Shown here: piece after piece, positions 18,819 to 26,169 of the stretch
How the letters are laid out: every line of letters begins with the position of its first letter
Numbering within the stretch: position 1 is the stretch's first letter
Assembly (NCBI RefSeq): GCF_024519285.1
Contig: NZ_JAMZCY010000005.1
Span: 558,001-622,000, forward strand
Length of the DNA stretch: 64,000 bases
Source: Cohnella sp. WQ 127256
GTDB lineage: Bacteria; Bacillota; Bacilli; Paenibacillales; Paenibacillaceae
Reading direction: 5' to 3'
Translations under genes and position numbers: made by a program
Notes under the pieces: generated by a model
The model's input: only the letters and a program-made list of their open reading frames with translations
What the model was told of the DNA's origin: nothing
Databases searched by the model: none

Positions 18819-19367
18819 GTGGTGGAGCCGGCTCTGATCAAAGCCGCACAAGCGGGCGACCAGGATGCTCTCGTCGCACTACTCCGCGAAATTGAGAATC
18901 AAGTATATCGGACTGCTTATTATTTGTTAAATAATGAGCAAGATGCTTTGGATGCATCTCAGGATGCGTTAATCCGGATATATACAAAAATTAATTCGTA
19001 TGAAGAAAAGGCTCAATTTCGCACTTGGGTGCAACGGATAGTTACAAACATATGTATTGATAAATTTCGGCGTAAAAAACCTTCCGTGTCTATCGACGAA
19101 CACGATATGATTTTTCAATCGGGAGATAATGTTGAAACCGAGGTTCTTTCAGCATACGCCGCGGAGGAAATACGCGAAGCAATCGGCAAGCTTCCAGAGC
19201 ATCATCGAACGGTTGTTGTCCTCCGTTATTTGCAAGATTTTTCTTACAATGAAATTGCTGACTCTTTGAATTTACCCCTTAATACGGTTAAGTCTTACTT
19301 ATTTAGAGCCCGGCAACAATTGCAGATTCTTCTTCATGATTATCAGAAAGGTGGTGTCCGGGGATGA
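18819..19367 (+). CDS. ECF-type sigma factor (SigW-like)
   Basis: A 182-residue ECF factor with region 2 (DALDASQDALIRIYTKI, then FRTWVQRIVTNICIDKFRR) and region 4 (EIADSLNLPLNTVKSYLFRARQQL). Start: GTG 18819, with GGGAGG at 18803-18808; a second GTG follows at 18822. It overlaps the anti-sigma gene by four bases (ATGA). Paired with a zinc-type anti-sigma it resembles SigW/SigX cell-envelope stress modules; the actual stimulus is unknown. Confidence 0.92.
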   Translation: MVEPALIKAAQAGDQDALVALLREIENQVYRTAYYLLNNEQDALDASQDALIRIYTKINSYEEKAQFRTWVQRIVTNICIDKFRRKKPSVSIDEHDMIFQSGDNVETEVLSAYAAEEIREAIGKLPEHHRTVVVLRYLQDFSYNEIADSLNLPLNTVKSYLFRARQQLQILLHDYQKGGVRG

Positions 19368-20275
19368 TTTGCCAAGAGGTGATGGAACTCATGCAGCGTT
19401 ACATTGACAGTGATTTGGATCAACAAGAAACTTCGCTCATGATGGATCATGTTGGTCAATGTCCTGACTGTGCCGCCATATTAGCTAGGTTACAGAAGCT
19501 ATCTAACGAGCTGGAGCAGTTACCGCGCGTCGTTCCCAAGTTTAGTCTTGTTGACGCCATTATGCCAGAGTTAGAACGTCTTCACGCAGCCGAATCGATT
19601 ACCGATTCCAATACTACTGTAGAAGAGTCTGTATCTCATTCGAAACCGATCATAGCTAGGTCGCATCGTCCGTCGCGAAGTTTATTGCGCAATATAACGG
19701 GTGTCGTCGCTGCTGGAGTTGTCGCAGGGCTGTTGTTATTCGGTCAGCCTGACCAGTGGTTTTTATCTGGAAGCCAAAGCAACAATGACGCAGCGATGCC
19801 AAGTCCTGCAGCAGCAGTAGCCGAATCGCCACTGATGGCGGATGAAAGCCAAAGCCTCGAAAATTCTTTAACGAGGAAGATGGTTGTACAAGATCAATCC
19901 GGATCTTCCGATTCAGAACCAAAAAATGATTCTGAAATGGGTGATCAAAAACAATTGAATGCATTAGGTGGAGACAGTTCGAACTCTGTTAATCCTGAAA
20001 AATCCCCTATGTCGATTAGCTCGATTCCGGCTACAACATCCGAATCGGCGGATGGGAAGTGGAGAGCAATCGCCGTGGAAGGGACTGGGACGTTCCAGGT
20101 ATACAATACTGCCGATAACAGCGAGTACTATGCTTCTCAGCCTAGAGTTGGAACAGTAAGCTTATTCGAATGGAATTCGGATAACACTTTGTTATACTTT
20201 ACATTAACCGATGCTGAAGGCGTTCAAACGCAATGGCAATTAGATTTGGCTACGGCAACAGAATCACAACGTTAA
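19364..20275 (+). CDS. Zinc-finger anti-sigma factor
   Basis: A 303-residue single-pass protein. The N-terminal ZAS domain has C3 and the H29-x3-C33-x2-C36 motif (HVGQCPDC), which binds the ECF factor. A transmembrane helix lies near residues 107-126, followed by a Ser/Asn/Asp-rich linker. The C-terminal portion has YxxD/W strands reminiscent of TolB/WD-type propeller blades (DGKWRAIAVEG, SDNTLLYF). Coupling with the sigma gene by ATGA supports the pairing. RsiW-like release by membrane proteolysis is likely but inferred. Confidence 0.88.
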   Translation: MICQEVMELMQRYIDSDLDQQETSLMMDHVGQCPDCAAILARLQKLSNELEQLPRVVPKFSLVDAIMPELERLHAAESITDSNTTVEESVSHSKPIIARSHRPSRSLLRNITGVVAAGVVAGLLLFGQPDQWFLSGSQSNNDAAMPSPAAAVAESPLMADESQSLENSLTRKMVVQDQSGSSDSEPKNDSEMGDQKQLNALGGDSSNSVNPEKSPMSISSIPATTSESADGKWRAIAVEGTGTFQVYNTADNSEYYASQPRVGTVSLFEWNSDNTLLYFTLTDAEGVQTQWQLDLATATESQR

Positions 20276-20281
20276 CCGTTT

Positions 20282-20312
20282 TTGTCACCTTTTTCGCTAA
20301 TGAGCGTATAGT
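20282..20312 (+). promoter_or_regulatory. Possible SigA-like promoter
   Basis: TTGTCA (20282-20287) and TATAGT (20307-20312) with a 19-bp spacer. The predicted start falls at or next to A of ATG 20319, which would make the transcript leaderless. The spacer is longer than ideal. Confidence 0.35.
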
Positions 20313-20318
20313 GTACAG

Positions 20319-20429
20319 ATGAAGTTGACGATCGTCACTGGACCATCGTCACGGTCGTTCGCGCACGGCACCATGGGCCGGCCGGCGGACGTTGATATAG
20401 ATGTCCAAGAGCAAAGAGATCGCGCCTAG
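20319..20429 (+). other. 36-codon micro-ORF or small RNA
   Basis: An open frame of 36 codons starting MKLTIVTGPSSRSFAHG and ending at TAG inside the 5' arm of the following terminator. It has no ribosome binding site. The segment is clearly more GC-rich than its surroundings and contains GACGATCGTC and GGCCGGCCGGC self-complementary stretches. Either a leaderless small protein or a short structured RNA of about 135 nt would fit; neither can be confirmed by reading alone. Confidence 0.3.
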
Positions 20430-20456
20430 CAAAAGGTGTGATCTCTTTGTTTTTTG
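20412..20456 (+). terminator. Terminator upstream of holA
   Basis: Stem CAAAGAGATC (20412-20421) with GATCTCTTTG (20440-20449), followed by a T run to 20456. It closes the sigma/anti-sigma unit and/or the short transcript. Confidence 0.85.
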
Positions 20457-20498
20457 TTGTACAATTGTAGGAGTACATAAGGTTGGGAGATCGGCGCA

Positions 20499-21530
20499 AT
20501 GGATTCTAAACAAGCATTTCGTTCAATTAAACAAGGGGTAATATCTCCAATATACGTTTGCTACGGCACTGAGTCTTATATCATGAATGAATTTATTGAG
20601 CGTTTGCTGGAGCAGCTCGTGCAACCAGAGCATCGGGAAATGGCCATAGTTCGTTTTGATACGGGAGAAACACCGATTGACAATATTATTGAAGAGGCGG
20701 AAACTCTTCCGTTTCTTGTGCCTAGTAAAATCATTCTCGTCAGGGATAACGTGCTGTTCGCTGCGGGTAAAGATTCCGCGAAGGTTGAGCATCGTCCGGA
20801 GAGCTTGCTCGCTTATATGGGGCATCCATCAGAAACGACGGTGCTTGTATTTATGGTGTCCAATGAGAAGCTGGATGAACGCAAGAAATTAGTGAAAACT
20901 GCGAAGTCAAACGACTCAGTTATTTCCTTCAGCCCGCTACAATCAGAGGAATTACTACAGTGGCTACTGAAGCGCGCTTCTAATCAAGATCGTAAGATGG
21001 GCATCCCAGCAGCGGAGGAGGTGCTCCGTCGTGTTGGGACGGATATGCAGGCGTTAGCAGCCGAGACGGACAAGCTTTGCTTACACGCAGGCAAGGGCGG
21101 CTCCGTGACGCTGGAATCGGTTCAATCTCTTGTGCCTATGGCGACGGAGCAGAATGTATTTAAGTTAACGGAGGAGCTAGCAGCTTTGCGCACTGCGGAA
21201 GCGATCACGCTCTATTATGACCTTCTGAAGCAACGCGAGGAGCCGATTAAATTGATGGCGCTACTTGTCCGACAGTTTCGCAATATGCTGTACGTCAAAG
21301 AGCTTGGAAGTCAGGGCTACTCTCCGCAGCAAATGGCGTCTCAGCTGGGACTACATCCCTATGCTGTGAAAATAACAGGTGAGCAAGCACGTAAATTCAG
21401 TCAAGAGCGACTGGCGACTTTATTATCTGATCTAGCTGATCTCGATTTTGCAATGAAAACAGGGCAAGTGGAGAAAACGTTAGGTCTTGAGCTCTTCCTA
21501 CTCAAAACAGGCTCCAGAGGTGCGGGTTAG
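20499..21530 (+). CDS. holA: DNA polymerase III delta subunit
   Basis: A 343-residue clamp-loader delta subunit, which opens the beta sliding clamp within the DNA polymerase III holoenzyme. The N-terminal AAA-like part starts ISPIYVCYGTESYIMNEF, the delta equivalent of a P-loop region without a canonical Walker A. The C-terminal collar domain includes EPIKLMALLVRQFRNMLYVKEL. Length is normal. GGGAGA precedes ATG 20499. Its place between comEC and rpsT is as in B. subtilis. Confidence 0.95.
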   Translation: MDSKQAFRSIKQGVISPIYVCYGTESYIMNEFIERLLEQLVQPEHREMAIVRFDTGETPIDNIIEEAETLPFLVPSKIILVRDNVLFAAGKDSAKVEHRPESLLAYMGHPSETTVLVFMVSNEKLDERKKLVKTAKSNDSVISFSPLQSEELLQWLLKRASNQDRKMGIPAAEEVLRRVGTDMQALAAETDKLCLHAGKGGSVTLESVQSLVPMATEQNVFKLTEELAALRTAEAITLYYDLLKQREEPIKLMALLVRQFRNMLYVKELGSQGYSPQQMASQLGLHPYAVKITGEQARKFSQERLATLLSDLADLDFAMKTGQVEKTLGLELFLLKTGSRGAG

Positions 21531-21585
21531 CACGAATAACAGCAACATTAAATGCTGTTTACAACATGATTAATGAAACACAACA

Positions 21586-21633
21586 AAAAAAGCCATTCTA
21601 TAAGCAGGTAAGACTGCTTTAGAATGGCTTTTT
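21586..21633. terminator. Bidirectional terminator between holA and rpsT
   Basis: Long stem (21586-21607 with 21614-21633) with A-run and T-run at its two ends, positioned between converging genes. Confidence 0.9.
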
Positions 21634-21685
21634 CCTGGCTGCTGCGTCTAAAGGCAAAGCAGCCGCATATACGTCAGGCACAAGC

Positions 21686-21958
21686 TTATGCTTGCGCGGA
21701 CAATGCGTTTAGTTTTTTGGCCAGACGGGACTTTTTGCGAGCAGCTGCATTTTTGTGAATGAGCCCTTTTGTTGCCGCTTTGTCCAACTTCTTCTGAGCC
21801 GCGCCGTAAGCTGCTTTAGCAGTGTTTACGTCCGTTCCTACAACTGCTAGATCAGCTTGTTTAACTACTGTACGAAGAGCTGATTTAGCTGAAGCATTAC
21901 GCAAGCGACGTGCTTCATTTGTTTTAGTACGTTTAATGGCGGATTTGATGTTTGGCAT
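21686..21958 (-). CDS. rpsT: 30S ribosomal protein S20
   Basis: A 90-residue lysine/arginine-rich protein starting [18 protein letters not shown], typical S20, which binds 16S rRNA in the body of the small subunit. GGAGGTG lies just before ATG 21958. A longer in-frame start at 22018 would add 20 hydrophobic residues and is not supported. It is transcribed against holA and divergently from gpr, as in Bacillus. Confidence 0.97.
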   Translation of the reverse strand: MPNIKSAIKRTKTNEARRLRNASAKSALRTVVKQADLAVVGTDVNTAKAAYGAAQKKLDKAATKGLIHKNAAARKKSRLAKKLNALSAQA

Positions 21959-21984
21959 TCTTTTCACCTCCAGATAAAACAGAA

Positions 21985-22014
21985 GTATTTCTCTACACAA
22001 CTTGATACATTCTA
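21985..22014 (+). promoter_or_regulatory. Candidate forespore (SigG/SigF-like) promoter of gpr
   Basis: GTATT (21985-21989) and CATTCTA (22008-22014), 18 bp apart, resemble the GnATR / CATnnTA boxes of SigG promoters, about 75 bp before gpr. B. subtilis gpr is forespore-expressed. Confidence 0.4.
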
Positions 22015-22086
22015 TCATGCAAGGGGGTAAAAAGCAAGCTGATCTCCCATCACAATCCGGATATGAAAGGGGCTTGATTTCACCTC

Positions 22087-23091
22087 ATGGATCATGATTT
22101 GTCAAAGTATAACATTCGCACGGATTTGGCTCTAGAAGCCCATGAGATTGCGACGCAAGAGCAGCAGTCAGAAGCCATACCAGGGGTCTGGTCAGAGAAT
22201 GATACTGCGGATGGAATTACAATTAGCCGCATGGAGATTCAGACCGAACAAGCCGCTCAGCAGATCGGTAAGATGATTGGGCACTATGTCACCATCGATG
22301 TGCCGGAATTACGGCAAGGCGACACAACTTTGCAGGATAAAGTCGCGACTTCGTTCGCGAAGGAGTTCGAAGCATTCCTGACACGTATCGGAATTACGGC
22401 AACTAGCAGCGTACTCATCGTTGGGCTAGGGAATATGAGCGTAACCCCGGATGCCCTTGGTCCCATCGTCGTGGACAATATTATGGTGACTAGGCATTTC
22501 TTTGAGCTTATGCCTGACCAGGTTAACCCTGGGTACAGGCCGGTTAGCGCAATTGCGCCTGGTGTACTGGGTACGACAGGAATTGAGTCTAGTGATATCG
22601 TGCAAGGTATCGTTGAGAAGTCCAAGCCAGACTTGATCATTGCGATTGATGCTTTAGCAGCCAGGTCACTTGAGAGAGTAAACACGACGATCCAGATCGC
22701 GGATACTGGCATTCACCCAGGGTCGGGTATCGGCAATAAACGTAAGGGGTTAACGAAAGATATTTTGGGTGTGCCTTGTATCGGTATCGGTGTTCCGACA
22801 GTCGTATACGCCTCGACCATTGTGAATAATACGATGGATCTCGTATTCGAGCATATGAAGCAGCATACATCAAACACGGATCCCCTGTTTGGAGTATTCG
22901 GAAAAATGGATGAAACAGAGAGGTTGCAGCTTGTTAAAGAGGTGTTAAACCCTCTAGGACATGATCTTCTTGTAACACCAAAGGAAATTGATAAGTTTAT
23001 GGAGGATATCGCCAATGTAATTGCGAGTGGCCTTAATGCTGCCCTCCATGAAGCTGTGAATACAGATAATGTTGCTGCTTACACACATTAA
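22087..23091 (+). CDS. gpr: Germination protease GPR
   Basis: A 334-residue A25-family protease that degrades small acid-soluble spore proteins at germination. The N-terminal LSKYNIRTDLALEAHE resembles the propeptide/cleavage region, and the core has VLIVGLGNMSVTPDALGP and TGIHPGSGIGNKRKGL, characteristic of GPR. Length fits (about 330-370). Start ATG 22087 has AAAGGGG about 14 bases upstream, a rather long spacing, but no better in-frame start is present. A terminator hairpin follows. Confidence 0.95.
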   Translation: MDHDLSKYNIRTDLALEAHEIATQEQQSEAIPGVWSENDTADGITISRMEIQTEQAAQQIGKMIGHYVTIDVPELRQGDTTLQDKVATSFAKEFEAFLTRIGITATSSVLIVGLGNMSVTPDALGPIVVDNIMVTRHFFELMPDQVNPGYRPVSAIAPGVLGTTGIESSDIVQGIVEKSKPDLIIAIDALAARSLERVNTTIQIADTGIHPGSGIGNKRKGLTKDILGVPCIGIGVPTVVYASTIVNNTMDLVFEHMKQHTSNTDPLFGVFGKMDETERLQLVKEVLNPLGHDLLVTPKEIDKFMEDIANVIASGLNAALHEAVNTDNVAAYTH

Positions 23092-23150
23092 CAGCTTTTG
23101 ATTTATTGAATGTCAACGGGACAATGGTGTCGATCGGTAGAAACAAGAAT

Positions 23151-23203
23151 GGAGCTGTTCCAGTAGGTCTGTTTTATACAGACCTTCCGGAACAGCTCCT
23201 GTT
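23151..23203. terminator. Bidirectional terminator between gpr and the minus-strand membrane gene
   Basis: Stem GGAGCTGTTCC (23151-23161) with GGAACAGCTCC (23189-23199) and an inner AGGTCTG/CAGACCT stem, followed by TGTTTTATT. Confidence 0.85.
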
Positions 23204-23225
23204 TTATTGCATTCTATCATCTTCT

Positions 23226-23852
23226 TCACAATTTGGGAGAGCTGGTTTCCTGGGATAACACAGGCGCGTTAAGCTTTAAGATGAGCGAAATGATTCTTAG
23301 AAAAAAAGTTATTCCAAGGCAAATATATAATGAAATGATGTGTGGAAGAATGTTGTAAGTTAGAACATAGCTAATAGATCCTACAATCGATGCTACTGCA
23401 TAAATTTCTTTCCGGAATACATAAGGGATTTCTTGAGCGAATAAATCTCTCAACACGCCGCCTCCAATCCCTGTAATGAGTCCCATGAATACAACAAGAA
23501 AAGGCTCGTTAGGGAAAAGTGTAATCGCAGTGCTCGAGCCTATCGCAGTAAAAGCACCCAAACCAATGGCATCAGAAATAAGAATGAACTGTCCAAGGCG
23601 GACGATATTGCGATAAAAGAGCCAAGTTAATAAGCCGGCAATCGAGCTCACAAAGAAATAGCTAGGCTTGATAAAAGCGATCGGTGGTACATTGCCAACT
23701 AATAAGTCGCGAATAATTCCGCCGCCTAAAGAAGTAGCAACACATAAGCATATGACACCAAATAAATCGAGCTGCTTTTTGATACCCATTAAGGCGCCTG
23801 ATATTCCTGCAGCTATAATACCTAGATAAACAACGGCGTCCAGTAGATGCAT
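23226..23852 (-). CDS. TRIC-like (UPF0126) membrane protein
   Basis: A 208-residue protein with seven predicted membrane helices in two glycine-rich repeats: GIIAAGISGALMGIKK-LDLFG and the later AIGLGAFTAIGSS, with GGGIIRDLL and its repeat GGGVLRDLF. These are the marks of the bacterial UPF0126/TRIC cation-channel family. Start M at 23852 has AAGGAAG seven bases upstream; in-frame upstream starts (23873, 23912) lack one. It interrupts the gpr-spoIIP pair found in Bacillus. Probable potassium-selective channel; the role here is unknown. Confidence 0.82.
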   Translation of the reverse strand: MHLLDAVVYLGIIAAGISGALMGIKKQLDLFGVICLCVATSLGGGIIRDLLVGNVPPIAFIKPSYFFVSSIAGLLTWLFYRNIVRLGQFILISDAIGLGAFTAIGSSTAITLFPNEPFLVVFMGLITGIGGGVLRDLFAQEIPYVFRKEIYAVASIVGSISYVLTYNILPHIISLYICLGITFFLRIISLILKLNAPVLSQETSSPKL

Positions 23853-24091
23853 CTCTCTATACTTCCTTATCATTTTAAGTCCAATATACAATAATTCTAT
23901 GTTTATCTCCATAAAAGAATATGTTCATCAAGTCGTTATAGCGTTGTCAGTCACTTAGCTCTATTTCCTCCAATTCTAGTAACCTCTGAGAGGTTGGTTC
24001 TATCATTCTTTCTTTTCTCATATGATGGAATACCTTTGGAAAATAAGAGATTGGGTCTCAGTAGGTACGAGGCCCCGGGGAGGTTGAGGGG

Positions 24092-25357
24092 ATGAAACGA
24101 AACGCCGGATCGTTTAACTGGCCGCTCATACGCGCAAGATGGCGACGTATTCTGATTACCGGCCGAGCGTATTTCATCTTAAGTGTATGCTCTATGGTGT
24201 TGTTCGTTTTACTAGGATTAGGCGGGATGGTTCAGAGATCGTTAGCTGCTTCCCCTGTACAATCTATGAAGGGCTTTGCCGCTTCCTTGTCTGGACAGTT
24301 TTTTCAATCCTTGCTCAGTATGGAGCTTCCACAGATGGAGGCTAGTGAAGGATCGCCATTGCAGACAGGCCGAATGGCAGCGTTCCTATTGCGGTTTATG
24401 ACGGACATGAATCCTAATGATCCTAAGAGCTTGCTCGCTCTGGAAATGCCTGGAATGGACAGAGATAATTCTGTATTGTTGCGTCCGGGATCAGATGAGC
24501 CAGAAGCGCCGGAGGATCATGGGCCCCTTGATCAGAAAGGGGAGTACCCTGTAGAAGGGATTTCTGGGATATCAGGAATTACTGGTTTACCTGACCCCGA
24601 TCAAATCCTACAGCCCGCGGGTGGAACGGAGCAAACGGCCGAGCCCGAGCCAAGCGCTCCAGATAAGAGTACTAATCCTACCCCGAACAAGCTATCTACG
24701 GAAGGTCGTAAGGTTGTATTCATCTACCACTCCCATAATCGCGAATCCTTTTACCCAGAGTTGAAAACAGATAAGAAGGATCCGAATTCTGACACGGTTA
24801 ATGTAACTTTGGTAGGAAAACGGTTAGCTAAGCAGCTGGAATCCCTTGGAGTGGGTGCATCTCAATCCTCGAAGGATTATCCAACGAAGGTTCAGGGATA
24901 TAATTGGAATTATTCGTATAAATATTCACTGCAAACCGTTCGCCAAGCACTTGCTTCCAACAACCAATTGAAATTTTTCTTTGACATCCATAGAGACTCT
25001 CAGCGCCGCAAGAAAACGACGGCAACGATCAAAGGGAAAGATTATGCCCAGGTTTATTTCATTATCGGGCACAAAAATCCGAATTGGCGAGAAAACGAAG
25101 CTTTCGCAAACGAAATTCACGAGCAATTGGAGAAGAATTACCCAGGCCTATCTAGAGGGGTATGGGGGAAGACGGCTGCTAACGGCAATGGGGAATATAA
25201 CCAATCGGTTGCCCCAGACAGCGTGTTATTGGAAATAGGCGGCGTTGATAATACGCTGGAGGAATGCTATCGTACGGCGGACGCACTTGCTAAGGTCATT
25301 TCGGAGCTGTATTGGAATAATGAAAAAGCGGTTAAAGTGATTGCCAAAAAGGAATAA
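24092..25357 (+). CDS. spoIIP: Stage II sporulation protein P
   Basis: A 421-residue membrane-anchored amidase/endopeptidase that, with SpoIID and SpoIIM, removes septal peptidoglycan during engulfment. It has one N-terminal helix (about residues 24-45), an acidic/proline-rich linker, and the C-terminal amidase domain from about 205. That domain contains YHSHNRESF, FDIHRDS and a late LLEIGGVDNT, with the zinc-binding His/Glu positions of SpoIIP. GGGGAGG and TGAGGGG precede ATG 24092. The next gene starts 15 bp after its stop. Confidence 0.95.
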   Translation: MKRNAGSFNWPLIRARWRRILITGRAYFILSVCSMVLFVLLGLGGMVQRSLAASPVQSMKGFAASLSGQFFQSLLSMELPQMEASEGSPLQTGRMAAFLLRFMTDMNPNDPKSLLALEMPGMDRDNSVLLRPGSDEPEAPEDHGPLDQKGEYPVEGISGISGITGLPDPDQILQPAGGTEQTAEPEPSAPDKSTNPTPNKLSTEGRKVVFIYHSHNRESFYPELKTDKKDPNSDTVNVTLVGKRLAKQLESLGVGASQSSKDYPTKVQGYNWNYSYKYSLQTVRQALASNNQLKFFFDIHRDSQRRKKTTATIKGKDYAQVYFIIGHKNPNWRENEAFANEIHEQLEKNYPGLSRGVWGKTAANGNGEYNQSVAPDSVLLEIGGVDNTLEECYRTADALAKVISELYWNNEKAVKVIAKKE

Positions 25358-25372
25358 GGAGGTGGGCGGCTT

Positions 25373-25744
25373 ATGCGTCGGGATACGTTAAAATTACTTA
25401 TTTTTGCGGGAATTGTAGGGTTTGCTGTTATGTATGGAATGGAGCTATCCTCGAAAGGGATAGAAAACATAAATGGGCCTTGGGAAACGACAAATCCGAC
25501 AGCAGTGGAGCAATCCACTGCGGAAGAAGGGGATTGGACGTTACCAGCAGGACATTACGAGAACCCGGACAAAATACCTTCTGATGCCGATAATTGGAAT
25601 AATAATGAAGAACTCAGCATCCCTCGATACGATCGCGAGCCTATCGTTGACCGCGTCTCTGGTAAAACCGCGGAGGTGCTGCATGATTTGTCACGTAACG
25701 GGATTCGGATGGTTGTGTCTATATTTGATAAAGTTATGGGCTAA
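25373..25744 (+). CDS. yqxA: YqxA-like small membrane protein
   Basis: A 123-residue protein with an N-terminal helix (LKLLIFAGIVGFAVMYGMEL) and a hydrophilic extracytoplasmic tail. Position directly after spoIIP and the short MRRDTLKLLIFAG-FGMELSSKGI pattern match YqxA (DUF3679) of B. subtilis, a protein of unknown function. AAGGAGGTG precedes ATG 25373. It shares the spoIIP transcript, so sporulation expression is likely. Confidence 0.72.
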   Translation: MRRDTLKLLIFAGIVGFAVMYGMELSSKGIENINGPWETTNPTAVEQSTAEEGDWTLPAGHYENPDKIPSDADNWNNNEELSIPRYDREPIVDRVSGKTAEVLHDLSRNGIRMVVSIFDKVMG

Positions 25745-25771
25745 AAAGTGGGTCGGGTCGCTGAGGTGGGC

Positions 25772-26027
25772 TTGACGTTAGCCGCTCAGTTGTCATAAGA
25801 TTAGGTTAATTATGTTCTAAGGGAAAATTTTAATGTTGGTATGGGTTCTGAACTGAATTATCTGATACGTCGTAGATAAGCCAAAGGGTAAAAACCGTCT
25901 GAATAGAGGGTTTGTTTCCTTGTGCTTGATCGCGACACTGATAACCAGTGAAGAACCGGTCGAGACCGCCCCTTACGAAGATTGTTTTCGGGGAGATCAG
26001 CCGTGCTCATCAGGGTACGGCTTTTTT
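25772..26027 (+). ncRNA. Candidate structured leader RNA with terminator, unknown class
   Basis: No gene fits 25745-26169. A possible promoter TTGACG (25772-25777) / TAAGAT (25796-25801), 18-bp spacer, is followed by a chain of small hairpins: TTATCT/AGATAA (25859-25877), AAACC/GGTTT (25892-25913), CACTG/CAGTG (25936-25950), CGGTC/GACCG (25957-25968) and CCCC/GGGG (25979-25993). An intrinsic terminator comes next, AGCCGT (25999-26004) with ACGGCT (26017-26022) and T7. A later AGCCGT at 26049-26054 could pair with the same ACGGCT and so act as an antiterminator. I recognise no known riboswitch signature. The proposed -35 lies in a hairpin, which weakens the promoter call. Confidence 0.5.
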
Positions 26028-26086
26028 TGTGTAAAAAAACGGATATGAGCCGTTGTTTGCATGATTTCTCTTCGGATTGACTTCTG

Positions 26087-26137
26087 ACAGGCTGCGAGCT
26101 TGCGCCGATGGCGCTTGTTCTTGCAGCCTGTTTTTTT
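26087..26137 (+). terminator. Second terminator, directly upstream of the MutS-like gene
   Basis: Stem ACAGGCTGC (26087-26095) with GCAGCCTGT (26123-26131) and inner GCGCC/GGCGC, followed by T7. Only 32 bp remain to the start codon, so transcripts of the gene must read through it. Confidence 0.9.
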
Positions 26138-26169
26138 ATTTTCAACTCAACATTCAGGAGGAATTAACA

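Noticed and set aside
25772-26027. 6S RNA, T-box, lysine, SAM, cobalamin, FMN, TPP or ZTP riboswitch for the 25.8-kb leader
   Set aside because: None of the conserved core sequences of these classes is visible; the T-box motif AGGGTGG is absent.
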